A DNA stretch of 64,000 nt from Cristatella mucedo (taxonomy: Eukaryota > Bryozoa > Phylactolaemata > Cristatellidae), in assembly GCA_009760855.2 (NCBI GenBank), contig WPIO01000023.1, positions 5,322,501-5,386,500 on the forward strand, in the 5' to 3' direction. Position 1 is the stretch's first letter; each line of letters opens with the position of its first letter. Shown piece by piece: positions 11,401 to 23,400 of the stretch. The notes under the pieces are model-generated. The model was not told the DNA's origin and did no database searches. It saw nothing but the letters and a program-made list of their open reading frames with translations. The position numbers were made by a program, and so were the translations under genes.

Positions 11401-14400
11401 ATTATATCCCAACTGCTGCCTAGGCATAGCTTGCTGCGCATTGAACGGCATGCCCTGCTGATTTCCCTGCATCATGGAAACTTGACCCAGAGGCATCTGG
11501 CCCTGATATGGCTGCTGTGCCATGTGCATTGACGCTTGCACAGGACCGGCAAACATGCCCTGCTGTGCAAACTGTGGAGTACCATAGCCTAAAACAAGCA
11601 CAAGGAGCAAGCCGTCTGCTTGGTCAAAAGAGGCTACCACTTTACTGTGACAGTACCGTGAGCATTCGATGGTGGACGTACCCATGAAGCTACCAGCCCC
11701 TGGAGCAGCATATTGGCCCACCATGAAAGGTGTGCCACAGTTTGCCATAGCAGTGCCACCGAGTGAAGCCATCGGCGACTGTCCATGCTGCAGGCCACTT
11801 CCAGGAACAGGCGACTGGGCTCGCCGCCGATCTAATGATGGGCCTCCACCAGACTGCTGCAAGGCTGTACCATCTGCAGCATGCAGGCGTGCAGAGAGCT
11901 CTACGTAGTGCTGCTTTTCATGATCAGCAAGTCTTTTCCACTAAAATTCAAGACAAAGAATAACAAGACAAATCAGCAAAAAGTCCCCACTTTGAGACGG
12001 CTCGTCATGTTACACTTATCGGAATAACTAGACAAGATATCGAGTCTCCATATGCTCACCCTGAAAGCAACTTCTTTGCTTATCTCCCCAAAACTCATAC
12101 CGGGGTTCTTTTGCGAGATCTGACGGCGTACTTCGTTCGAGAACAACTGGAAAGACGTGACATGATGCTTCTTCTTTGCCTAGAAACAATGAAGAATAGT
12201 CTCGGAAGATCAACCGCCAGTCGGTATTTGCATAAAAAACAGCCCCACAAAGACATGTAAATATGTGCACTTGCAAATGAGCAAATCAAGCAGGCATTAC
12301 ACATACATATCAAGGCTACATGCAAAAAAAGGAAAAAGTAACATATATAAACAGAAGCATAAGAACTTGGTTTAAAGGATGCATAAGGCAGGACTCGATC
12401 CCATTGTAAAATGTGAGCACCATACCCACGGGTCATTCACCAGCTCAAGCAATGAGGTCGACCCTAAACATTTGGGTGGCAAGGTTGCAAAGTCAAGTAC
12501 CGTATACAAATTACAGGAGGCTGAAGTAAGCGTTACAAGTACACTTTCTGTGCAAGCAAATAGCACGCAATACAATGAATGCTTAACCATGACAATTCAA
12601 TAAATGTCGGCAAAGCAGCCTACACAAAACTCAACAAACTGTAGGACGCAAAGCACTTCTGTACTAGGTATACTAAGAACAGTTAATATTACGAATCAAC
12701 ATAAAATGAGTTGATGGTCAAAGGCGAGGCTGACTTCTTTGCCAGGCTAAGCTTACAAAAATTACCCTCCTTATGTCAAAGCAGTGACTCCAAAACAGCA
12801 TTCTGATCGAAAACACGTAATAAACCCAACAAAAAAGTGCAAAGAATATGTAGTCGGAGAGCAAACAAACCGTGAACAAACGAGGCAGCATATCACAACA
12901 ACGGCTTGGTGCAACACCACAGCCATGGGGCACATTCCTAAGCCAACATGCGCGCTAGCTCCAGTAAACGACGGAGAACCATACCTTCTTCTTATCGTCA
13001 ATATCAACCGAGTCGCGTAAATAATCAAGGTTCGGCAATATACGGGCATCGTGTGGTATAACCACGGCTGCCACGGCATTCAATACAGGCGTAGCGCTTG
13101 AAACATGCATCTCATCGTCGTCATCCGGGGTCTCGTCATCATCGTCGTCATCGTCGTCATCGTCTTCCTCGCCGGATACATACGGCTCTGCTGCAGCCTT
13201 TGCTAGATGTGGGGACGCGACCTACAGACATATAAAAAATAGCAAACATTTTTCAGTGGTCGTTGGCTACATCGGCAAATGAAGCTACCTTGAAAATTAA
13301 ATCACAAATCCGATACTCCTTTGGTAAAAGAGCGAATCCGAGGAAATCCAGATGAACATGCTAACCTTTATAAAAAAAACTCGCATAAAGGTAAAAAAAG
13401 CATTTACCTTTTTTGGGTTATAAGGCTTGCGCATGAAATACACTTCATCGTCCACGACTTTCGGAGATACAGGCGACTTCTACAAGAAGGAAATTCATTG
13501 CACAGCTGAGACCTCAATTAAAAGTTGATTAAAAAAGCAATACCGGCTACAAGTGAAAGTCCTAAATATTAAAAGGTGATATACGTAGTTACTAGGTGGG
13601 GTAACACCTCACTAACGAATGCAGGAAACAGCACCCTGATCGTTCTCGGAGAAAACCTGCTTACAATCGAATATGTGATCCACAAAACCCTTGCTGCATT
13701 ATTAGTCACCACCAAAGTGACAGCAATTGAGCAGCATCTGGCTTTCTACATGAATAATAAATAAATAAAATTCATTTGTATAGGACCCCAAGAGAACTGA
13801 ATCTCTACTCAGGCGTTTCGCATATGCCTCGGGGCTCGAGCCCACGCCCTCAGCCAGACCTTGGTCGGGGCGAGCACCTTAACCACTGGACCAAACCAGC
13901 TCTAATGCTTGGCAGCACGCGAGAGGCTATAGCCGATCCCAGCAAACCGTCTCAAGCAATTACAAGCCCAGTGGAACGCCTGCCAGATTCTCCAAATGTT
14001 GGCCCTACGTTTCCGTAAACTAAGTCAGCTGGTTTGATCAGAATCACAATCACAATTCATACAACAACTTGGCTAATCTGAAGTATTACAAATTCTATCA
14101 CTTGCATAGTTTTATGCAACCATGTCTGAAAACCCTTTGTTGCTTAGGCCTGACAATCAAGCTCACCAAACCAACCATCTTGAGCTAATTTTTAGTTACA
14201 TCATTGGGCTTGGGTACTTTCACAAAGGCACGACCCGCCTTGAGCTTCCATACTGTCGGTGCACATGCACTCACATTTCTGTATTTTAAGTTACAACAAT
14301 TTGACATCTGGCTGTTAAGTGACCTACCTTGGGGCTAATGTAAGGCTGTGAATGTATACAAAGTCACGAACTTAACATTACTTATAGGTACAGTAGGTTT

Positions 14401-17400
14401 CTCCCATCTCAAGTCACGTAATCGGCAGGAGTAAAAGGAAGCATCACTAGAAGATAACATATTGCCACGGCCTTTCATTACAAAGCAAGCAAGTAAGCAC
14501 AGCATGGCTGAATCAACCGAATAAAAAAGTTACTCACCCTCATCATTTTTGGCAACTTCCTAAATAGCTTCTCGCTCTCAAGATATCGATATTCGCAAAT
14601 GTACACGTCTTTTTCCGGTATTTCAGTGGGTCGACCTAGAAATAAAGGTCCAACAAAGACCACCGTGAGTTGTACAAAGGCGGCACTGACACCATGCTAC
14701 AAGACCATCAATTAAACTTCCACGAAATTAGGCCTCAAACTATCACATATCTAAATTCTGAGAGCAGAGCACAGGTCAACGAGATTTCAACCCCTCCATA
14801 ATTTACAAAAGCAGATACAATAAATTCGCTTGAAAGACGAGTACGTTGTTTTATCTTTATGAGTATTTGTTTGCAACCATAAAATATGTAACTCCTAATA
14901 ACACCTCCAACAAATCACGAGGGCATTATCGATATTCGTATTCTCATTGATCAATTTGGTTTCTATCTTAACTAAGTGGTTATTTCTCCAGCCTAAAGTT
15001 CTCTCATCAAAAGCTCAGACGGTTGCTCCCACAATTATTCCACTCTAATGTGCTCTAGTTTCCAAAAAAGAGCTATTTGTATCGAGTGCATACCTGTTCA
15101 TTTGCAATCTTTTGAGGCAAAAGCAAAGCACCAAGCAATTGCCCGGACCCCTTTTTGGTGAACACTTTGTACAGGCAAATTGACACTTCTTTGTTATGAT
15201 GCTGCAAGTATATATTCTGCTGCTGATTCCGACAATTCCCATCCTTCAGTCCTGCACTGCTACCTGCTATGCGACTTACTTCCATTATGATACTAACTTG
15301 TTTCATTACTGTGTGCACGAAGGCTGTTGGCCACCGATTTCACACCTTACGAGCTTAGACCTTGAGTGCTCGATGGAAGACTCCAACGTAACAATTGCTC
15401 AGCTGTCGTGGCTGAACGAGGTTACAGACATGGAGATACACACAAAGCGTATCATAGTGAGGTGATATAACGACATTTGTGTACATTTCCCATGCACAAG
15501 GTAAAACGTATGAAGCAGGCTTGGTAAGTAGTGAAAAAGAAAATCACAGGATGTTCCATTTCGCATTATACTTTACCACACAAATCTGTGGTCATCAATA
15601 ATACAACATTAATAATACATCCACTGTGTCAGCCACTCGGTGCAACAATACACGATAAGCAAAAGAGAAACTAATTAGTATGGCATTTTTCAGAAATGAT
15701 TACACATTGGGACGGCATGTGGCATAGTGAAACACTCTTTGAGCATTCTCATGTGATCTCGATCAAAGTGCTGCATTGGCACTACAGAGTACCAGTTTCT
15801 GATCCTCTCTTAACTGACCAGGAAAAACTCAACCATCAGCAGGGCTCAACCCCCAGGCAGCCAGGGTCCTGCAGCATCACCACCATCAGCTATCGGAGCG
15901 GTCTACCCTAAGGAAGTTTAAAATAGGAAAAATAGCCGACCAATCTTTAGCACCTGCTGTACGAGAAAGCGTCCAAGTAAGTCAACAAACAGTACGTCCT
16001 GAGGTTTCAACTGCACTCAAGCTTCATAAAATTTGTAATAACGTTTCAGCCAAACGCACGAAAAAGGACAATCACAGCAAAAGACAAAGTAAAAAGAGGG
16101 AGGCAAAGATTCATGCAACAACCACAGCATGCAGCAACCATGCTGCGTGCCAACAACCTGCAAAGAGCATCCGAAATGATGCCGGTCAAATGCAACTTAT
16201 AAGCTACGAGGGGACAGCAGGCCAATATGCAGAGCCGAGGCACTGCACAGACAAGCAAAGCCAGGGAAAAGCATACGTGTCAGGCAGCCAACATACAGCT
16301 CGCGTATTCTTTGGCCCAAAGGACGGCACACTTCCCAGTAATGCTGCTGACGGCATGCGTGTCCTCGATTGAGCTTAAGAACACCTCTCGTTCGTAGAAG
16401 AGTCTAGTCAGCGAGTGTTCGGTATCAGAGGGTCGGACGAACCAGGGCCCTTGAAAATGTGCATCACCACTGCAATGGAAAGCACATACAAGCAATGATA
16501 CAGAAACAATTCAGCCCCACTAGAGCTAGACGAAGTGAACCTCGACAAAGCAGGCAAAACAGTATGAGGTCGCAGGAGCTGCACACAAAGAAGGCACCTG
16601 CAACAGATCTGCATTACACGGCTGAAGCGGCCCCTAGGAGCACAGCAGCAACACGCACTGAACCCATAATCAAAAGCCATGCACGACGGGCCTCGGCTCA
16701 AAACGAAGAGGGTTAAGAGTGAGCCGAGGGCCACGATTCCGGTGCATAAATATACTTTTAAATATAATCCATTTGTAGAGCGCCTTGAGATAATAATAAC
16801 AATACACTTGATAAAGTGCCCTCAGAGAACTCGATCTCTTTCTAGGTGCTTTACATTTGCTGCAAAGGGATAACTCATTCTCTATCCAGGCACTTTACAT
16901 ATTTGGCAGGGCTCGAGCCCATGATCTTGTTTGTTGAAGGAGAGCAACTTACCACTGGACCAAAAAGCAGAACATGCATCATATGCATGCACAGCAATTG
17001 CAGACGGCTCGGCTTTCCTCTGACCTTCGACTAAAGAAGAATTACACATGCTACTGGGGGAGCAACCATGCTTACGCCAGATTGTTCATAGCCAAAGGAC
17101 CTTGAATGACAAACATCTGCAGTAACCAAACAAAAAATTCTCTCAAACTTATTGAAAAAAAAGAAAATCCTGGCTGATTAAACAGCCTCTTTTGTATAGC
17201 GACAGAAGAGCCTTCACGGCTATCACCACCGCTTGCAGCGGCGATAAGTGATCGCTCACCACAGGAATTGAAGCCACGACCTCGGGACCGAGGTCGTGAA
17301 AAGCAACCACCTTACCTATTGAACACCAGCTTTCCAAGTGTGTTCCCCACTTTGCATATAGTTTGTCAGCATATGTGCCGACGATTGGGAAGGAGTGAAC

Positions 17401-20400
17401 GCACTGCCCACCATCGGGCGAAATATTTACAAAGTAGCTCTTAGCCCAAAGGTTAAGTGCTTGCACCACATGACCTACGTTGGGGTCTTTGCAATAGGCA
17501 ATTCCTTTATTGCCCACCGAAACCCGAATGATAGCTGCCAAGGCTCTTCTGCTGCTAAATATAAAAATAAAAGCACATGGTCTGCTAAATCATCTGACCT
17601 TTATTTAGCTGATTTTTCTCTAGAAGCACCGAAACAGTTCTGTCTAGATCTACAACCCCGGGTTACAACTGTACGCCATTCGAGCATTGCTAAGTAACAG
17701 AAATCAAACGCCAGCATCTAAGTCACCACTAACCGCGAGTCCTTCCACAGTCGGTCGATGCGAGCGACAAGCGGGGGCTGGTCGTCTTCCACTGACACGT
17801 AAACGCAGTCACCGACTTTTAGGCAGCCGGCAGCAGTAAAGCTCGTGACAAGCTGCTCGTAGTACGTGCAACCTGGCTCGATCACCACGCTGCTGCTTGA
17901 CGACTCCAGCTCAGCGTCCTTCAAAAAAGTTTGGCACAGTAGACACAACGGACCACGACTGAGTGCCTAACACAGGCCGATTGACGTTGCTGCTAGCAGC
18001 GTTGAATCCTGGCATCCACTTGCAAGAAGAGAGGAACGAGGCTCGACTCACCTCTCGTTCTTTGTCAAGAACAGGCAAGGGAGCCGAGGTGACACTGGCA
18101 CTCTTGTCCTCTTCCATTTTCTCGTTGCTTTTATCGGCAACAAAGATGGAAGCGACTCGCACCATGGGCAGCGGCTGCTCACGGTCGACAATCTCTATGT
18201 TTGTATTCGTCTTCAGCTGCCACTGACTTAGCTTTTTGAACATCTTCGTCTTTTTGACATAGCGAGACTCGCATACATATGTATCTTTGGCCGAAATACC
18301 CTGCGAGATCAAATTTTTTTTGGCCAACTGGTAAAGCGGTACTATGATGCTTGTTGCCACTGGTAAAACCTGGCCTGCAGCACTTATGGCATATGAGCAA
18401 CGTGACAAACACCGGCTGACACTGTTGCAAAGACGAGTACATTCTGCTAGATGAAGCATAAGTCGACTGCAGGATCGGTCGAACTGCTCTTGCCAAGTAG
18501 ACGGCTCTCATTAAACAAATGTAAGATACTGAAATAGTGATGTTTAAAGCCTTCGGCAGAACATGAGGTCTGACTAGGGGCAACAGCAGGGGCACTATAC
18601 CACTACCGTCGATCATGGCAAAGTGTTGGCGGTCTACAGTTAGCTTGAGGGTTGTTGGACCCGGGAGAGCTAGTTGAGAGACGATCCAGTGAAATTGCAT
18701 CAAAAAGGAAGTGCAGTCGAACCTCTCTGTATGCATATCCTCAGTCGAACGATTTTCTACACTTACAGAAAGGTTATGCTTACATGACGGTAGTCATGTG
18801 ACTGTGGCACAAAATCCCAAATTTCCCGCTTTCAACCCCACAAAGTCAGGAAGACTGTGAGGGTGTTACGCAGGAGAGTTTTGTATAGTGCACTCACAGC
18901 CTAAGCGGCTTTCGGTAGGCATTCGGTAGCCAACAGACTTCCTTTCATGCAACAAAGAGAAAGTGGGAAGCATAGCAGAGTCAGATGAGCAGTTGAGGAC
19001 GTGTCATAGTCGGCAGCTTGAGAGTAGTTGTCGTTTTGTAAGAAACGTGGAAGTCGAGTTCCACCAGACCGGCAGAGCTAAAGCTTCTGTTGCCAGCGGT
19101 CTTTAAGCAGAGGAATGGAACAGCTAATTTACTGTCCATACAGGACCTGAGGACACGAGGAGGCTGAAACTGGTGCAGCAGTTCAGCTATGGAATTTAAA
19201 ACTGAGAATCCCTCTGTGACCCGGCTACATCTTTGACAGCAGCAGTGATCCAGCAGATTCTATTTTCTCAGTAGGCTCTATATTAAGTAGTCCCAGCTTC
19301 AGCAACAAGCCGTGGCATCATTGATCAATATTTTAGAGCTTTTTAGCAAGGCTCACTCTATAATAGTATTCAGACATCCGAGTCATAAAATGGCCGGAAC
19401 CAGGTTTCAAATGATAGCTTGCAATGGTACATCAAAATTTAGTTTTCATGAAGCTATTGCCCCACATTGCATTGTAATGACATTGCGTTATAAAAGTATC
19501 ACATTGAAAATACCAGAGGTTTAACTACACTTTGTTTAGAAATCATAGCAGCTGGCTACTTACTTGAATGACTTCTGATAAGTTAGCACAAGTCAGATTG
19601 TGAAAGCTACAAGACCCATATGACCAAGCTATGGAAAACCCAGCAACAGTAATAAATAAAGGCAACTCACACCACATCAACAGCATTCAGTGTCAGGAGG
19701 CAGTAAGTAACACACACACAAAACTACTACTAATTTAAACATGTATAAACGTGCTACATATATAGCATGGAAGTCCTACCTGTTTTGGGCTTAGGAAGTC
19801 CAAGCAGTCCTGACCTGAGTTACCCTGGCTTTCAACATCCTTCAGTTAGCAAAAGTCAGCGAGTGAGGGGCTGGAGCTGGCTGTTTTTGCAGAGGGCCCA
19901 CAAACAGCACACATTAAACAGGACCTTACCTCTGGTCTCATAGTGAAATAATCTTTCACGTGCATCACGTAGCATCTACTAGTAACTGACGACAGCGGAA
20001 TGTCGTTGGTTGTCTCGGAACGGAAAACTTCCTGCAAAATGTTTGATGCTTGTTGAAGCCAGTCACTAATGGCGCTCTCAAGAAATTAGGGCAATATAAC
20101 CCGTGCGGTACAGCATACTTTTTGCAAGAATTTCCTAGTAGCCAAGTGAAACGTCTCATTGGGTCGATAGAACCAGCTTCCGCGGAGCCACGGCATCTTG
20201 CTATCGTCTCGCCAAAGGCTAACTATATGTAGAATATGGGGCTCCATGCTTGGTTCCCTATCAATATGATACGTAGTGAATAAGATTATAAAATCAGCTG
20301 CATGACAGAAAGAACGATTGAACAACCAGAAACGATGACAATACAGGCGGCAGACCTACAGGCTATCAGAATAAATCTACTTTCATATCCCAAGAGCTGC

Positions 20401-23400
20401 CTGATCGTGACACTTGAGCTTATAATAGCAAAACATAAATACAAACTAAAATACCACGACCATACATGTTTGTTAAAGAGTTCAAGCTGTAAATTTTGAC
20501 AGCAATGCCCAAAGGCACATATTGCACAAGAAACTTTGATTAGAGTTGAATGCTTTACCGTGGCTGGACATAAACAAAATCTCCCATATAATACTTTTCT
20601 CCATTGAACTCGAAGTATTCATCTTCGCCACCTTGCCCTCCCTGCAATAGAGAATCGTATGCCCGATGCACAACCAGCGCTGCCAATGTCCATCAGAGCT
20701 GCAAGACACAATGCAATACTTGCTAGCACAAAATGCACGCACATACTTTACTCTTGAGATCGTAGCCACCGGTGTTTCCATCAACAGCCTTATCAACATC
20801 AGATTTCTCTTCGGCTTCCTCGGGGCAAGGCAGCTTGGACGCAGCTTCGCACTGTTCGTCTTTTATGTCCTGCTCAAGATGTCGCTCGGTGTAACTTAAT
20901 GCTGGGGTAAGTAACAGCTCCCCGTTCTTGCACAATTCATCGCGAATGGTAATGAAGAACTTCTGCATTTCTACGACGTCTTCATACACCTAAAGAAAAA
21001 CAACAATCGTCATGCCCAACCAATCTCTCACTCGTGGCTCTTGACAATTTTTTCAAACACCATGCAGGACTTAGCACAGCTGCAGGCTTGCCCTACCACA
21101 ATGTTGCTGCCTAACTTCCGAGTTTTTCACCGAGACCGAAATCAAAGCTTTGGACCTCGCTCCGAGGATCACAGTGGCAACGACATAGAAAACTTAGCTT
21201 CAGGTACCAAATACAAAACAATTCTATTAAAGACACGGTGGCACATCACCGTTAAGCGATTCAGATCAAAAGACTATGTGAATACAGAGACAATAGGTAA
21301 CAAGATCGATTTTTGCCTATAACACCATTCAAAAGGCAAACTTGTTGGAAATGGAGTCCAAAGTTTTGAAGACTTCCACATAAAAGGTAAGCATTAAAAA
21401 GATGATTGTGCAAAATACGAATAACACTTTACAGACCTCTTTATCATAAGCGACTTGTCACCAAACTTGCTGAACCTTAGCAAATCGAGGTACACATTTG
21501 CAGCTTGTTGAGGCAAATGCTTCCAGCTTTCTGACAGGTTCATTTACAATGTAGCTTTGTTCCTAGTAAATTCTACAACTCGGTCAATACTACAAGAACT
21601 GGCGTGCAATTTTAAATTTGAGTTCAGCTCTGTTTTCACATCACTGCAGTAGTTTAATTCTGATTTTGGTTAGATAAGTATTATTATAGATATCATCAGG
21701 CATCCTTGAACTGTATAGGCTACAATCAAGCTTCATCCTTCTATGATAATTTTTTTGTGGTCTCAGTTGGTCTAGTCACAAGCAAAGTGGTCTGCATCGT
21801 TTGAGAAGCTTGGCATATTTTAATAGTGCATAGTATTCAACGTTGATTTTTCTAGATTGGCATGCTTTTCAGCTACAGTCAGTGAACTTCACTCTCCAAA
21901 TGAGGACAGTCAACATGGCAGCCATTGCTAGATCAAAATGTTGACTCTATGGCACGAGATCATACCACGGGTTCTTGCTATATGAATGATTATTGAATAT
22001 AGGGGATAAATCCAAGGTTTTGAGAAGATAACTCTCAAAGCCTTTACATTACACGTTGATCCTCGAGGGAAAATTTTGCCATCACTAGCAAACAAGATCA
22101 CTTGTTATGCGTAGTAGGGAAGGGTGGGGTATGAGTGAGGTAAGGCATGCAAGCATTGCACGATAACCAGCTCAATGAAATGAAAACGGCAAGGAATTTC
22201 TCATTCACCTACATTATAGATGCCAATGGGGAGGAGCTGCCATCACACCACATTAAAAACCAAGGACGCTAACTCGTCAGCCTAACCAGGCCCCTCGCCA
22301 ACAGTGTTCTCCAAAATCTGCTAACATTTGGCCATTTATTAACGTTGACTGCTTGCCTTGGCTCTAGGCATCAGTAATTTCAAAATATAGAATGCCGGAG
22401 GTCGTCTGCCATGGGAGTAAATGCGGAAAACAAAATTTTGCCTCAAGCAGGAATGATCCAATATCCCTGAGTGACCGTTCCAGGACTGCTGATTGAGCTA
22501 TCAAAGAAACTTTTTATAAGTCGTTCGACACAGGGTCTTAAAGACTCGATTTTCAATTTCTACTTACACGTTTGAGCCAAATCCAAGCACAAAATTAATA
22601 ACTATGTTCATAATTGGAAATGTGATTAAAGCAGGCGAGAGGCATGTCACAGCTACCGAATGGCCCCACTTGGGCAGCTTAGACAGGGACACCTAATCGA
22701 AGTTGGTCAGGGACACCTAATCGAAGTTGGTCTAATAATAATAATCATAATAATAATAATGCACTTGCTATAGTGCCCTCAGAGAACTCAATCTCTTCGT
22801 AGCATTTGCGAAATATTGTCTGGACTTGTGTAACTTACTACTAGCAGGTCCTCCAGCCTATGCAATTTGGCGTTTACAGGTGGTGCAATACTCAGCAGCT
22901 AGACTCGTTAGTCATGAACACAGCCATTGCCACATTACAATACTTCCCACCAGCCTAAGCTGGCTCCTCATTAAGCATTTTCCTTTGCAGCAAATGTAAA
23001 GTGCCTAGAAAGAGATTGAGTTCTTTGAGGGTGCTTTATCAAGTGTAGTATTATTATTATTATTATTATATGCAGCTGTTCGATTTCAAGGTTGTTGTCA
23101 CTCACTTTTGGATCCCTTCATTCTTTTACTTCGGCCTACTTATTTGACCTACTTCCTCATCAGGTTATTCATCGTACCACCCACCCTTCAGACTCAAGTC
23201 GTTTACATGAGCCACCAGCCAACCTCAAATTCTTTCGAAGCCACGCCTTCAGTTCGTTTGGTCTCAAAGCCTGGAACTCACTCCCGACTTATGCTATGAC
23301 ATGCCTGACTTGACATTCAAAAAAAAAAGCTAGAAACACACTTGTTCCTCACAGTATTTGTAGGGTCCGTATGAACTGGGCTTTGTGTGCCTATACATCA

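Noticed and set aside
13800-13912. tRNA genes at the A-box/B-box matches (also 6.4, 17.2, 27.2, 43.3, 59.9 and 60.6 kb)
   Set aside because: No complete cloverleaf. The heads are followed by SINE bodies or LINE-like tails and recur in several decayed copies.
17911-18736. Minus-strand frames of 182 and 185 codons overlapping PBRM1 exon 21
   Set aside because: They mix exon 21 with intron or read it out of frame. The BAH1 homology defines the real frame and borders.
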